From assembly GCA_902774035.1 (NCBI GenBank), contig CACYHA010000004.1, positions 17,104 through 81,103 on the forward strand: a DNA stretch of 64,000 bases, read 5' to 3'. Positions 26,243-35,934 of this stretch are shown piece by piece (the stretch's first letter is position 1; each line of letters starts with the position of its first letter). The notes beneath the pieces are model-generated. The model was given only the letters and a program-made list of their open reading frames with translations. It was not told where the DNA came from and did not search any database. This DNA is from Oscillospiraceae bacterium. Its GTDB lineage: Bacteria; Bacillota; Clostridia; Oscillospirales; Acutalibacteraceae. A program made the position numbers and the translations under genes.

Positions 26243-26926
26243 TCAACGGCGCGAACGCGAGCGCAGGATCAGGCGCAGGAGCGACGCGATGGAGACGATC
26301 AGCGCGGCGACATAGGTCATCGCGGCGGCCGTCAGAACTTTTTTTGCGCCCCTGTATTCGTCGCCCTCGAGCATTCCGGTCTCGCCGATCACCTGCAAAG
26401 CGCGGGAGCTGGCGTTGAATTCCACCGGAAGGGTCACAAGCTGGAACAGCACCACAAAGGCGAAAAGCACGATGCCGAGCAGCATCAAAAACCTTGCGGA
26501 AAGCATATAGCCGATCACGGCCAGCAAAATGCCCGCCGAAGAGCCGATGTTCGCCACCGGCAAAATGGTGTTGCGAACGGCGATCGGCCGGTACTGTTCG
26601 GCATATTGCGCCGCATGGCCGGCCTCGTGGCAGGCAATGCCGACAGCGGCGACGGACGTGCTGTTGAACACGCCCTGCGAAAGGTGGATGACGTTGCTGC
26701 GCGGGTCAAAATTATCCGTCAGATTGCCGGCGATCGGCGCGATCTGCACGCCGGAAACGCCGTAATAGGCCAGAACGCGCCTTGCGGCTTCCGCGCCGGT
26801 CAGGCCGCGGCTATTGTTGATCTTGCCCCATTTGCGGTAGGCGCCCTTGACCATGATCTGCGCGATCAGCGAGAGCAGCATAGCCGGAATGACCAGCAAA
26901 AAATAATATTCATCGTACCAAATCAT
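26243..26926 (-). CDS. Membrane zinc metallopeptidase, YugP family
   Basis: The 227-residue membrane protein has a first helix at the N-terminus and helices near 120-165 and 205-220. The zinc motif HEAGH lies in ACHEAGHAAQYAEQ, with a likely third ligand in the downstream helix. This is the PF04298 (YugP) neutral zinc metallopeptidase family, whose substrates are not established. In Clostridia it commonly lies between fmt and rsmB, as here. Confidence 0.88.
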   Translation of the reverse strand: MIWYDEYYFLLVIPAMLLSLIAQIMVKGAYRKWGKINNSRGLTGAEAARRVLAYYGVSGVQIAPIAGNLTDNFDPRSNVIHLSQGVFNSTSVAAVGIACHEAGHAAQYAEQYRPIAVRNTILPVANIGSSAGILLAVIGYMLSARFLMLLGIVLFAFVVLFQLVTLPVEFNASSRALQVIGETGMLEGDEYRGAKKVLTAAAMTYVAALIVSIASLLRLILRSRSRR

Positions 26927-26950
26927 TTGTATTCTCCGTTTCTGAAATCA

Positions 26951-27880
26951 TTACGCGAAGACTTCGCCGTTTTCCACGCCGCGCCCGTTCAGAAACGAGG
27001 CGGCGTCCATCCGCTTTTTTCCCTCCGGCTGGACTTCCAACAGTTCGACGCAGTGTCCGTCGCCGCAGACGACCAGTAGTTTTCCGTTTTGCACGAGAGC
27101 GGTTCCGGGAGCGGCCCCGGAGACCTTGTCGCTCAGGCACGAGCGGTGGAGCTTCAGCCGTTTTCCGCCAAGCGCGCAGTAGGCGCCCGGCCAGGAATTC
27201 AGACCGCGGATCCTGTTATGGATCTCAAAGGCGGAAGCCGACCAGTCGATTTTCCCCATCTCCTTGGTCAAAAGGCCGACAGTTGTCGCCTCGGCGTGGT
27301 TCTGCGGCGTTGCCGTCAGTGTCCCATGTTCCAGCGCGTCAATGGCTTCGAGCATCGCCTTCGCGCCGAGCGCGGACAGGCGCTCAAACATCTCCTCGGT
27401 CGTTGCATCGAGCGGGATCGGAAGCTTTTTCACCAGCAGGATATCGCCGGTGTCCATGCCTTCGTCCATCTGCATGACCGTCACGCCGGTTTCCGTGTCG
27501 CCGGCCATAACGGCCCAGTGGATCGGCGAGGCGCCGCGGTATTTCGGCAGAAGCGAGGCGTGGATATTGATACAGCCGTATTTCGGAAAGGCGAGAAAAT
27601 CCGGCGGCAAAATCTTGCCGTAGGCGGTCACGATGACCAGATCGGGCTGCAGCTCCCGCAACAGCGCCACGCCCTGCCCGTTCCGAAGCGAAACCGGCTG
27701 CAGCACACGGAAGCCGTGGCGCAGCGCCTCTTGCTTCACCGGGGGCGCGTGGAGCTCCTGCTTCCTGCCGATCGGTTTGTCCGGCTGGCAGAAGACGCCG
27801 ACGATCTCATGTCCGCTTTCGGCAAGCGCACGAAGGCAGGGCACGGAAAAATCGGGCGTTCCCATAAATGCGATTTTCAC
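26951..27880 (-). CDS. fmt: Methionyl-tRNA formyltransferase
   Basis: This enzyme formylates initiator Met-tRNA using 10-formyl-THF. The 309-residue product shows IAFMGTPDFSVPCLRAL at the N-terminus and the formyltransferase signature ASLLPKYRGASPIHWAV. It also has GVTVMQMDEGMDTGDIL and a C-terminal OB-like domain. It directly follows def (6 bases), pairing formylation with deformylation. Confidence 0.96.
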   Translation of the reverse strand: MKIAFMGTPDFSVPCLRALAESGHEIVGVFCQPDKPIGRKQELHAPPVKQEALRHGFRVLQPVSLRNGQGVALLRELQPDLVIVTAYGKILPPDFLAFPKYGCINIHASLLPKYRGASPIHWAVMAGDTETGVTVMQMDEGMDTGDILLVKKLPIPLDATTEEMFERLSALGAKAMLEAIDALEHGTLTATPQNHAEATTVGLLTKEMGKIDWSASAFEIHNRIRGLNSWPGAYCALGGKRLKLHRSCLSDKVSGAAPGTALVQNGKLLVVCGDGHCVELLEVQPEGKKRMDAASFLNGRGVENGEVFA

Positions 27881-27886
27881 GCAAGC

Positions 27887-28387
27887 TCACCCTTTCCCTT
27901 TTTGAACGCGATCTTCCTGCATCCGGCGGATCTCTTCTTCCGTCAGGCGGCGCGTCATGCAGTCGATAAACAGATGGCCGTCGAGGTGGTCGATCTCGTG
28001 GCAGAACGCCCGGGCTTTTAGCCCTTCGGCCTCGAGGATCCGCCAGGCGCCGCGGCGATTCTGCGCACGGACCTTGACGTGGTTCGGCCGTTTGACAAGC
28101 GCCCACTGCCGGGGCAGCGAAAGGCAGCCTTCCTGTCCCTCCTGCTCACCGTCGGCTTCGATGATCTCAGGGTTGATCAGTTCCACCAGGCCGTCACCGA
28201 CGTCGACGATCACGGCGCGGCGCAGCAGACCCACCTGCACGGCGGCCAGACCGACCCCGTTGGCTTTTTCCATCGTTTCTTTCATATCGTCAAGGATCTG
28301 CCAAAGCTTTTCGTCAAACTTCTGCACCGGCCTGCTGGTCTTGCGCAGGATCGGATCTTCTTCGGTCACTATTTTTCTGATTGCCAT
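27887..28387 (-). CDS. def: Peptide deformylase
   Basis: This metalloenzyme removes the N-formyl group from nascent proteins. The 166-residue product has all three motifs: GVGLAAVQVG, EGCLSLP and HEIDHLDG. It sits between priA and fmt. Confidence 0.96.
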   Translation of the reverse strand: MAIRKIVTEEDPILRKTSRPVQKFDEKLWQILDDMKETMEKANGVGLAAVQVGLLRRAVIVDVGDGLVELINPEIIEADGEQEGQEGCLSLPRQWALVKRPNHVKVRAQNRRGAWRILEAEGLKARAFCHEIDHLDGHLFIDCMTRRLTEEEIRRMQEDRVQKGKG

Positions 28388-28408
28388 ACTATTCGCTCTC
28401 CATAAAAG

Positions 28409-30862
28409 CTACATTAAATTTTCCGGATTGATATCCGCCGTCAGTGTCACATCACGCAGTTGGGTCGCTTTTCCGAACTCTGTGAGCAAGCGGGAGATCA
28501 GCGCGCGGAAGCGGCGGGTGTTTTTACATTTGATGATGATGCGGAAACGAAAGCGGTCGCCCAGCTTGCCGATCCGCGGCGGCATAACGGGCAGCACGAT
28601 CATATGCACATCGGAGAATTCGCCTTCGCCGAGCTCTGTCAGCCGCGTGAGCACGAGGTTCGCCGCGTCGAGGGCGTGGCGTTCGTTTTCGCTGATCGTG
28701 CTCAGTGCGCAAAGATCGCAGAACGGCGGATAGACCATCGCTTTGCGGATCACGATCTCGTTCTTGAAAAACGCAGGATAATCCTGCTTTTGCGCGAGGC
28801 GGATCACGCCGTTTTCGGGCGTCATGGTCTGCACAAGGGCAACGCCCTTTTCGCTGCCGCGGCCGGAGCGCCCGACCACCTGGGTCAGCAAATCAAACGT
28901 GCGCTCCTCGGAACGGTAATCGTCGTTGTGCAGGGCGAGGTCGGCATTGACCACGCCGACGAGGGTCACGTTTTCAAAATTCAGGCCCTTGGCCACCATC
29001 TGCGTGCCGAGCATGATATCGTAGTCTCCCCTGCCGAACGCCAGCAGGTTCTTTTCAAACACGCCGCGCGTGGAAGCTGCGTCGGTATCCATGCGCAGGA
29101 TCCGCGCTTCGGGAAACAGGGCGGCAAGCTCCTCTTCAATGCGCTGTGTGCCTGTGCCGGCATAGCGCAGCTTCGGTTTGCCGCAGTGTTCGCAGACATT
29201 CGTGAACGGGCGGCTGTAGCCGCAATAATGGCACATCAGGCGGTCGTTCGCCCGGTGATAGGTCAAAGAGATGCTGCAGGAGGGACAACAGATCACCTCG
29301 CCGCAGGCGTCGCAGGCAACAAAGGTGTTGTAGCCGCGCCGGTTCATCAAAAGGATCGACTGCTTGTGTTCTTTCAGGTTCTCGGCAAGCAGGTCGATCA
29401 ACGGCAAGGACAGGGAATGCCGGTTGCCGCGCTGTCGGTCGAGCTTCATATCCACCACGGTCACATCCGGCAGCACGGCGTCGCCGTAGCGTTCGGGAAG
29501 CTGCTCAAAGCCATAGATGCCCTTTTGGGCATAGGTGTAGCTTTCGAGGCTCGGCGTCGCTGAAGAAAGCAAAAGCAGCGCACGGTGGAATTTTGCACGG
29601 AATCTGGCCACGTCGCGGGCATGATAGCGGGGCGAAAGCTCGGATTTATAGGTGTGCTCCTGCTCCTCGTCCATCACGATCAGGCCGAGATCACGAAACG
29701 GCGCAAACACGGCAGAACGTGTGCCGACGGCGATCTTCACCGCGCCGGAGCGCACCCGGCGGTATTCATCCCGGCGTTCGCCGACGGAGAGCGCGGAATG
29801 AAAGATGGCGACCGCGTCGCCGTAGCGGCCCTTGAAAATGGCCATCATCTGGGGCGTGAGCGAGATCTCCGGCACCATAACGATGACCTGCCGTCCGCTT
29901 TGCAGCACGTCGTCGATCAGCCGAAGGAAGACGGAGGTCTTGCCGCTGCCGGTCACGCCGTAAAGCAACGAGACGCCGCCTGTGTTTTTATATTTTTCCA
30001 GCAGATGGCGGTAAGCGGTCTGCTGATGCTCCGTCAATTTGATGTCGCGTTTCGCGCTTTCGTCGATCAGCTCGCTTTTCGGAACTCGGAAAAGCTCCTG
30101 ATCCACGATCTCCACGATCCCTTTCTTTTCCAACGTGGAAACGACGGAAACGGAAACACCGGTGAAATAGCAAAGCTCCTTCACGCTGGCGGCGCCGACG
30201 TCGAACAGCACGCTGCAGACACTGCGCTGCTTTTCCGTCAGATTCGTCGGAAGCGCCTGCGGTTCCGGAAAAGCTGGCGCCATCCGCGCGGTTTTCACCG
30301 TCAGGTTTCCCATCTGCTTTCCTGCGTCATAGTTGCGCTGGACCAGCCCTTTTTGAACAAGGCGCTCGAGCGCGTCGCAATCCGCAGGAAGGCCGCAGTC
30401 TTTGAGCACCTTCTCTTTTGCGAGATACTTGACAGCCGAGAGCAGATACTCATAAACGGCAGTCTCGGTCTCGTTCAGCACCGGGCGCTGTGCGCTTTGC
30501 AGCGCCACAAAACGCACCTGTGTTTTCAGATGAAAGCCCGTGGGAAGCTGGACGCGCGCCGCCTCGAAGAGGGTGCAGAACGTCCGATCCTTGAGAAACT
30601 GCGCAAGCTCGAGCATTTCATCGCTAAACAGCGGCGCATCATCTAACACGGAAAGGATCTTTTTATAGCGTTTTCCCTGCTCCGGTGTGGAAAAAGCAAA
30701 GACAAGCCCCTGCCGTTTTCCGCTGCCGTTGCCGAAATTCACCAGCACGTGGCTGCCGCTGAGAACGCGCTCGCGCAGGGCCTCCGGGATCAGATAGCCG
30801 TAAAGAATGTCAAAATGATATGCAACATTTTCCACCGCAACAAGGGCAAGAAGCTGTTCCAT
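28409..30862 (-). CDS. priA: Primosomal replication-restart helicase PriA
   Basis: The 817-residue 3'-5' helicase reloads the replisome at stalled forks. It has an N-terminal 3'BD domain, a Walker A GVTGSGKTS, a DEEQ box, and a central eight-Cys zinc region (CDACGEVICCPSC and CHYCGY to CEHCG). It also has the helicase motif VVGRSGRG. Length and order agree with the family. It lies between rpoZ and def; the coaBC gene often found here in Firmicutes is absent. Confidence 0.96.
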   Translation of the reverse strand: MEQLLALVAVENVAYHFDILYGYLIPEALRERVLSGSHVLVNFGNGSGKRQGLVFAFSTPEQGKRYKKILSVLDDAPLFSDEMLELAQFLKDRTFCTLFEAARVQLPTGFHLKTQVRFVALQSAQRPVLNETETAVYEYLLSAVKYLAKEKVLKDCGLPADCDALERLVQKGLVQRNYDAGKQMGNLTVKTARMAPAFPEPQALPTNLTEKQRSVCSVLFDVGAASVKELCYFTGVSVSVVSTLEKKGIVEIVDQELFRVPKSELIDESAKRDIKLTEHQQTAYRHLLEKYKNTGGVSLLYGVTGSGKTSVFLRLIDDVLQSGRQVIVMVPEISLTPQMMAIFKGRYGDAVAIFHSALSVGERRDEYRRVRSGAVKIAVGTRSAVFAPFRDLGLIVMDEEQEHTYKSELSPRYHARDVARFRAKFHRALLLLSSATPSLESYTYAQKGIYGFEQLPERYGDAVLPDVTVVDMKLDRQRGNRHSLSLPLIDLLAENLKEHKQSILLMNRRGYNTFVACDACGEVICCPSCSISLTYHRANDRLMCHYCGYSRPFTNVCEHCGKPKLRYAGTGTQRIEEELAALFPEARILRMDTDAASTRGVFEKNLLAFGRGDYDIMLGTQMVAKGLNFENVTLVGVVNADLALHNDDYRSEERTFDLLTQVVGRSGRGSEKGVALVQTMTPENGVIRLAQKQDYPAFFKNEIVIRKAMVYPPFCDLCALSTISENERHALDAANLVLTRLTELGEGEFSDVHMIVLPVMPPRIGKLGDRFRFRIIIKCKNTRRFRALISRLLTEFGKATQLRDVTLTADINPENLM

Positions 30863-30898
30863 ATCATTTCACATCCCATCTTCAGTTTCCGAAAAAAA

Positions 30899-31108
30899 TC
30901 AGATATCGCGAATCTCCTCCGGCTCGCGGATTTTCAGATCGCCGTTCATAAACTCGTTCAGCGCGTAGGAGACAGGCTTTTGCGTGCCGCATTTTTCCTT
31001 CAGCTCGGGATCCTCGGAGACAAAGCGAGCGCGCTTTGCAACGGCGATCACCAGAGAATAACGGCTGGTGTGGTCTTTCAGGAGCGGTCTCAAATCAGGA
31101 TTCAGCAT
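30899..31108 (-). CDS. rpoZ: RNA polymerase omega subunit
   Basis: This 69-residue omega subunit helps assemble and stabilise RNA polymerase beta-prime. The core SRYSLVIAVAKRARFV and the segment KPVSYALNEFMNG match the family. It overlaps the gmk stop by 14 bases, the common gmk-rpoZ arrangement. Confidence 0.92.
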   Translation of the reverse strand: MLNPDLRPLLKDHTSRYSLVIAVAKRARFVSEDPELKEKCGTQKPVSYALNEFMNGDLKIREPEEIRDI

Positions 31109-31715
31109 AATCGGTTACCTCACTTAATTTCAAAAGCATTTTATCTGTTTTCAGTTTCGACACGCGGATGATCGCCATGACGTCCTCTACGGCGTCCTCC
31201 AGCGCATCGTTGATCACAATGTAGTCATAGTCTTTGGCGCAGGCGAGCTCGCGTTTCGCGATCTCCATGCGTTTTTCAATGGCTTCCGGCGTTTCCGTGC
31301 CGCGATGTTCCAGGCGGCGTCGGAGTTCCGGCAGCGAAGGCGGCGCAACAAAGATCTCTACCGCGAAGGGCAGGAGCCGGCGCACGTTCTTTCCGCCGGT
31401 GACTTCGATGTTGAGGATCACGGTCTTGCCCTCAGCAAGCAGGCTGCGGATGTGGCCGACGGGCGTTCCGTAAAAGTTTTCGCCGTACTGCGCGAATTCA
31501 AGCATCTGGTCGTCTTCGATGTTCCGGCGGAATTCCGCTTCGGAAACGAAGTAATAGTGCACGCCGTGGATCTCCTCGCCGCGCTTCGGACGGGTCGTCA
31601 TGGAGACCGAAAGGAAGCCTTCTCCGTCCAGGCGCTGCAGCACCTCGTGGATGATCGTATCCTTGCCGCAGCCGGAAGGGCCGGAGATCACAAGCAGCAG
31701 ACCGTTTTCAGCCAT
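31095..31715 (-). CDS. gmk: Guanylate kinase
   Basis: Gmk converts GMP to GDP with ATP. The 206-residue product has P-loop [11 protein letters not shown], the GMP-binding segment [18 protein letters not shown] and the lid region with [11 protein letters not shown]. The ATG at 31715 is preferred to one three codons earlier, because GGGAGG then lies 9 bases upstream. It overlaps remA by 8 bases. Confidence 0.95.
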   Translation of the reverse strand: MAENGLLLVISGPSGCGKDTIIHEVLQRLDGEGFLSVSMTTRPKRGEEIHGVHYYFVSEAEFRRNIEDDQMLEFAQYGENFYGTPVGHIRSLLAEGKTVILNIEVTGGKNVRRLLPFAVEIFVAPPSLPELRRRLEHRGTETPEAIEKRMEIAKRELACAKDYDYIVINDALEDAVEDVMAIIRVSKLKTDKMLLKLSEVTDYAES

Positions 31716-31977
31716 CGTCCTCATCCTCCCAGGTGTCGTTCATCTCCGCGCCGAGACGCGCGGCAAGCGTTTCCGTCTGCAGATAGGAAAGAACCACATG
31801 GTCGCTGTCCATGATGAGCACAGCGCGGGTACGGCGACCCTGCGTGGCGTCGATGAGGATGCCGCGCTCCTTGCCTTCCTGAATGATGCGCTTGATCGGT
31901 GCGGAATCGGGGCTGACGACGGCAACGAGCCGCGCAGCGTTGACCATGTTTCCGAACCCGATGTTGACCAGCTTCAA
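31708..31977 (-). CDS. remA: RemA-type DNA-binding regulator (DUF370)
   Basis: This 89-residue protein matches RemA, which activates biofilm matrix and osmoprotection genes in Bacillus by binding DNA as a ring. Family features are [31 protein letters not shown] and the basic [12 protein letters not shown]. It is conserved between yicC and gmk across Firmicutes. Its regulon in this organism is unknown. Confidence 0.92.
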   Translation of the reverse strand: MKLVNIGFGNMVNAARLVAVVSPDSAPIKRIIQEGKERGILIDATQGRRTRAVLIMDSDHVVLSYLQTETLAARLGAEMNDTWEDEDDG

Positions 31978-31999
31978 CGTCCTTCCCCTCTTTGCTGCG

Positions 32000-32878
32000 T
32001 TATTCGATGTTCTGTACCTGCTCGCGGATCTTTTCGATCTCGGCTTTCACGGCGATGACGTGCTTCGCAATGTCCACATCCTGCGCCTTGGAGCCGATGG
32101 TGTTCGCTTCGCGGTTGAATTCCTGCACAAGAAAGTCCATCTTGCGGCCGATGGCGGTCTGCGCGCGCATAAACTCGCGCATCTGGTCGATGTGGCTGCG
32201 CAGGCGGACGGTCTCTTCGGCAACGGCGACTTTATCGGCAAAGATGGCCGCTTCCGTCAAAAGGCGCTGTTCGTCGACGGTTTTATCCTCGAGCACCGTG
32301 CGCATCCGCTCCAGAAGCTTGTCGTGATAGGCCTGCACGGTCTGCGGGGAGCGTTCTTCGATGAACGCGATGTGTTCGAGGATCAGATCGCAGCGCGAAA
32401 GAATGTCGGCTTTGAGCTTTTCACCCTCGCGTTCACGCATGGAAAGGAAGGAAGCGAGCGCTTCGTCTGTCACGGTTTTCACCGCCGCCCAGATCCGGTC
32501 CTCATCCTCGGCCTGCTTATGCACCGTGAAGATATCGTAGTATTTGGCAAGGCTTGTGACGGTCACGTCGTTTTCCAGCCCGTAACGCTCCGAGATCTCG
32601 CCGAGCGCAGCAAGATATCCGGCGGCAAGCGAGTGGTTCACCTGCACCGTGCAGTCCTGCGCGTCAAGCTCCTCCAAAGACACATAACACTCGGTCTTTC
32701 CGCGGGCGATCTTCGTCTGCAGATAGGATTTGAGCTTTTCCTCCAAAAATCCATAGGCGCGGGGCGTTCTGGCGCTGAATTCAAAATAGCGGTGATTCAC
32801 GCTTTTCAGCTCAACGCTGATCTGCATCCCGTCGATCACATCCTGCGCACGGCCGAAGCCGGTCATACTGCGAATCAT
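32000..32878 (-). CDS. yicC: YicC/YloC family endoribonuclease-like protein
   Basis: The 292-residue product begins [11 protein letters not shown], the family hallmark, and has the C-terminal DUF1732-type region ([17 protein letters not shown]). Enterobacterial YicC has been linked to RNA turnover. The start at 32878 follows GGAGG; an earlier ATG has no site. It leads the remA-gmk-rpoZ-priA set. Confidence 0.93.
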   Translation of the reverse strand: MIRSMTGFGRAQDVIDGMQISVELKSVNHRYFEFSARTPRAYGFLEEKLKSYLQTKIARGKTECYVSLEELDAQDCTVQVNHSLAAGYLAALGEISERYGLENDVTVTSLAKYYDIFTVHKQAEDEDRIWAAVKTVTDEALASFLSMREREGEKLKADILSRCDLILEHIAFIEERSPQTVQAYHDKLLERMRTVLEDKTVDEQRLLTEAAIFADKVAVAEETVRLRSHIDQMREFMRAQTAIGRKMDFLVQEFNREANTIGSKAQDVDIAKHVIAVKAEIEKIREQVQNIE

Positions 32879-32922
32879 GAAAAGCCTCCGTTTGGTCAAG
32901 AATAGTCTAATAAAAGAATGTT

Positions 32923-33270
32923 TTACGGCGTTTTGTCAAACCCGCCGCAGGTTCCGGTCAAAAGCGTCGGAATGTCGTTTTCGAGCACGCCGTTCCTGCT
33001 TTCAAAGCGCAGACGCGCCGTCACGGCTTTGTCCGCCTTTGCGGAACAGACGCCCCAATAGGCGCCCTTGTTGGCGGCGTAGTGATACGCCGCGCGAAGC
33101 AGCCCTTCGCCGATCCCGGCGTCGCCGCCGGTCAGCGTGAGTTCAAAAACGTCCGCGCGATTGCCGTCCAGACGCAGGCGGCAGACGCCGAGGCAGGCTT
33201 CGCCGTCGAGCGCTTCGAAATAAGCGGCGCACGCATCGGTCCCGACTGCATGAGGCGCAAAGTAGATCAT
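32923..33270 (-). CDS. Hypothetical protein, possibly GNAT-like
   Basis: The 115-residue cytoplasmic protein has a beta-alpha pattern (LGVCRLRLDGNRADVFELTL, then GEGLLRAAYHYAANKG) that recalls half of a GNAT acetyltransferase fold. The acetyl-CoA loop is only partly matched. Its ATG overlaps the rluB stop (ATGA), so translation is coupled. The function is unknown. Confidence 0.65.
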   Translation of the reverse strand: MIYFAPHAVGTDACAAYFEALDGEACLGVCRLRLDGNRADVFELTLTGGDAGIGEGLLRAAYHYAANKGAYWGVCSAKADKAVTARLRFESRNGVLENDIPTLLTGTCGGFDKTP

Positions 33271-34010
33271 TGCTTTTTCGCCCTTTCCATCCCGGCGGCA
33301 AGCTCCAGCCTGCGCACCTCGTCTTCCGTCAGTTCGCGCCAGTCGCCGATTTTCAGCATCCCGAGCTTCACGGAGCCGACCGCCGTGCGGCGCAGTCTCG
33401 CGACTTCGAGGCCGACCTCTTCGCACATTCTGCGGATCTGACGGTTGCGGCCTTCATAGAGGATGATCTCCAGCACCACGCGGTTTTCTTCCGTCGTGAT
33501 CACGCGCACCTCGGCCGGCGCGGTTTTGCGCGCGTCAAGAATAACGCCCTGTGTGAGCGCGGTGAGCTGCGCCTCGCTGACGGAAGGGCGCACCGTGACA
33601 CGGTAGGTCTTCGGCACGTGTCGGGACGGATGGGTCAGCGCGTTGGCAAAGTCGCCGTCGTTTGTGAAAAGCAGCAAGCCTTCGGAATCACGATCCAGCC
33701 TCCCGACGGGGAAGACCTTCGCCGGCGCGTTTTCGACCAGCGCAGCCACGCATTTGCGGTCCATCTCATCCGACATGGTCGTGATGAAGCCGCGGGGCTT
33801 GTTGAGCATGAGATAGGTGTGCTTTTTCTGCCGCGCGATCCGCTTGCCGCCGACAGTGACCGTGTCGCGTTTCGGGTCGATCTTGTCGCCGAGCTGCGCC
33901 ACATGGCCGTTGACACGCACCTTGCCCGCGAGGATCAGCTCCTCGCTTTTTCGGCGCGACGCGACGCCGCACTCGGAAAGAAATTTTTGCACTCTGACGT
34001 CCTGTGCCAT
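33267..34010 (-). CDS. rluB: rRNA pseudouridine synthase, RluB/RsuA family
   Basis: The 247-residue product has an N-terminal S4 RNA-binding domain (VQKFLSECGVASRRKSEELI) and the catalytic segment VGRLDRDSEGLLLFTNDG with the essential Asp. RIRRM-like basic residues lie in GRNRQIRRMCE. Likely target is helix 89/90 of 23S rRNA (RluB), but RsuA-type 16S activity cannot be excluded. The start at 34010 follows GGAGG. Confidence 0.93.
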   Translation of the reverse strand: MAQDVRVQKFLSECGVASRRKSEELILAGKVRVNGHVAQLGDKIDPKRDTVTVGGKRIARQKKHTYLMLNKPRGFITTMSDEMDRKCVAALVENAPAKVFPVGRLDRDSEGLLLFTNDGDFANALTHPSRHVPKTYRVTVRPSVSEAQLTALTQGVILDARKTAPAEVRVITTEENRVVLEIILYEGRNRQIRRMCEEVGLEVARLRRTAVGSVKLGMLKIGDWRELTEDEVRRLELAAGMERAKKQ

Positions 34011-34071
34011 CGCGTCCTCCATGGTTAAGTAACCGATGCTTCGATCAATGTGTGAAGATTAACGGGCAAGA

Positions 34072-34111
34072 ATGTACCAAAACAACCACCTGCGCACCAA
34101 TGGCAGGCGGT
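34072..34111 (-). terminator. Terminator after ytfJ
   Basis: ACCGCCTGC (34111-34103) pairs with GCAGGTGGT (34093-34085, one G-U) and is followed leftward by TGTTTTGG. It splits the long leftward block into two transcription units. Confidence 0.6.
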
Positions 34112-34128
34112 CATTTCAAGCAGCCGGT

Positions 34129-34545
34129 TTACTGCGCGTCGGATTCGATCTGCGCAGCTTCCTTTTTCGCGGCTTCCTTCTTGCTCTTGTTGACGAGGCT
34201 CGTCACCTTATCGAACATTTCAGGCACGAGGTTGACCACGCGCTCCGCAGCGTTGTCATAGGCGGTGATGTGCTTGAGCGTCACTTCGCCGTCGCTGATG
34301 ACAAGGAAGGCCACCGGGGTGATGGTCACGCCCGCGCCGCCGCCGCCGCCAAAGAGCTCTTGCGAATTCCTGGAGGGAAAATCCGCGCCGCCGGAAGCAA
34401 AGCCGTAGGTCACTTTGGAGATCGGAATGATCGTCACGTTTCCCTCGGCATAGATCGGTTCGCCGATGATGGTGCTGGTATCCACAAGATCGCGGATTTT
34501 TTCAATCGTGCTGGCAAGAATGGCGCCTGCTGATTTTTCTGACAT
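34129..34545 (-). CDS. ytfJ: Sporulation protein YtfJ (GerW)
   Basis: The 138-residue product matches the GerW/YtfJ family, which is needed for proper spore germination in Bacillus. It shows the family core GEPIYAEGNVTIIPISKVTYGFASGG, here cited by its ends (about residues 27-52). The FGGGGGAGVTITPVAFLVI glycine run also fits, and the C-terminus is charged. It lies downstream of scpB and DUF2953, a usual clostridial order. Confidence 0.9.
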   Translation of the reverse strand: MSEKSAGAILASTIEKIRDLVDTSTIIGEPIYAEGNVTIIPISKVTYGFASGGADFPSRNSQELFGGGGGAGVTITPVAFLVISDGEVTLKHITAYDNAAERVVNLVPEMFDKVTSLVNKSKKEAAKKEAAQIESDAQ

Positions 34546-34565
34546 ATCGTATCATCCTTTCCGGA

Positions 34566-35282
34566 TTATTTCACTGATGTTTCGGCTTGTTCGGCCTGCG
34601 GGTTCGGCTGCGTCTTCGGAAGCTTGCCGTTTTTGAGAAACTTCAGAAGCACGCGGAACACCATGCGAACGCCCATGGCGATTGTTGCGTTGAGAATCTT
34701 GCGGATGATCGCATGGCAATCGAAGAAGAACTCGCCCTGAGATTTGTTGGCGAGGAAATCGCATTCCACGCTCACATCGTATTTATGTACCACATTGTTT
34801 GCACAGAGGAAGCCAGCAAGCGGATAGATGTTCTGACAGGCCTTGCCGTATTCGATGGCCGTTGCGGCCGCGTCGCCCTTGCCGACGACGACATAGATGT
34901 CGAACTCGTCGAACACAACGCTTTTCAGCAGCTTGGAAAAATACCGCGACTGCACGGCGGCAAGGTTCGAAAGGACCTCCATCATGCCGTCATAGCCGTT
35001 GGCCTTCGCCATTTGCAAAAGCGCGTTCGGCTTTTTCTCTTTCGGCGCTTCCTCGGCCGGCTGCTCATCCTTCGGCTTCTCTTTTTTCTTTTTTTCTTTC
35101 TTCGGCTTTTTTTCTTTCTTTTCGCCCAGCGGAAGGATCTGAAAGCTCAAAAAAAGATAGCGCACCGAAAGGTAGATCTTGTCCTGATAGGAGAAGGAGA
35201 CGTGTACGGGGATCGACAAAATCAAAAGGATCAGCAAAATGATCGCGGCAAGCACACAGAGAAAAATTTGAAAACCGCTCAA
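34566..35282 (-). CDS. DUF2953 family membrane protein
   Basis: The 238-residue product has one N-terminal membrane helix (about 4-28) and then a Lys/Glu-rich low-complexity stretch (EKKEKKPKKEKKKKEKP). A folded region with conserved DIYVVVGKGDAAATAIEYG and HKYDVSVECDFLANKSQGE follows. The family is found beside ytfJ in spore formers. The function is unknown. Confidence 0.85.
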   Translation of the reverse strand: MSGFQIFLCVLAAIILLILLILSIPVHVSFSYQDKIYLSVRYLFLSFQILPLGEKKEKKPKKEKKKKEKPKDEQPAEEAPKEKKPNALLQMAKANGYDGMMEVLSNLAAVQSRYFSKLLKSVVFDEFDIYVVVGKGDAAATAIEYGKACQNIYPLAGFLCANNVVHKYDVSVECDFLANKSQGEFFFDCHAIIRKILNATIAMGVRMVFRVLLKFLKNGKLPKTQPNPQAEQAETSVK

Positions 35283-35334
35283 CGTCAGCCCTCCTCTTCT
35301 TCGAAAATGTTCAACTTATATCATACATGAAGAA

Positions 35335-35934
35335 TTAAGTTTCGTCAACTGTTTGCGGAAAATCTTCTTCATTTTTCTCGTTTTTTTCGGCTTCGTCGCC
35401 GCTCTGCGCCAAAGCTTCGGGCGCTTTTTCCGGCAGTGACGGCAGCTCGTCCAGGGACGAAACGCAAAAACAGCGCAGGAAATTCGCCGTGGTGCCGTAG
35501 ATCAGCGGGCGGCCCGGTAGATCAAGTCGGCCGCGCTCTTCAATGAGCTGCTTCTGGCAAAGCGTTGCCAGAACGGCGGAACAATCCACACCGCGGATCT
35601 GCTCGATGAAGGCCTTGGTCACAGGCTGATTGTACGCGACGATGGCAAGCACTTCAAACGCGGCCTGCGACAGCGGGGAATTGCGCTTGATCTCCAGCAC
35701 CTTGCGCACGGAATCCGCGTATTGTCTGCGCGTGCAGAGCTGATACTGATCCTCCAGACGAAGCAGGCAGATGCCCGCTTCCTCCTCGTCATATTTTGCG
35801 GCGAGGTTTTCCAGAAGCTGGGAGAGCAGCAGCTCGTCCAGCTCCAGTGCCTGCGCCAGCCGGGAAAGCTCGATCGGCTCCCCTGCAGCAAAAAGCACCG
35901 CTTCCAGCGTGCTTTGCAGTTCCTTCATGTTCAT
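35335..35934 (-). CDS. scpB: Segregation and condensation protein ScpB
   Basis: This is the kite subunit of the SMC-ScpAB condensin complex. The 199-residue product has two winged-helix domains, with LEAVLFAAGEPI at the start and FEVLAIVAYNQPVTKAFIEQ in the second. An acidic Glu/Lys tail (about 180-199) is longer than usual. It overlaps scpA by 4 bases. Confidence 0.95.
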   Translation of the reverse strand: MNMKELQSTLEAVLFAAGEPIELSRLAQALELDELLLSQLLENLAAKYDEEEAGICLLRLEDQYQLCTRRQYADSVRKVLEIKRNSPLSQAAFEVLAIVAYNQPVTKAFIEQIRGVDCSAVLATLCQKQLIEERGRLDLPGRPLIYGTTANFLRCFCVSSLDELPSLPEKAPEALAQSGDEAEKNEKNEEDFPQTVDET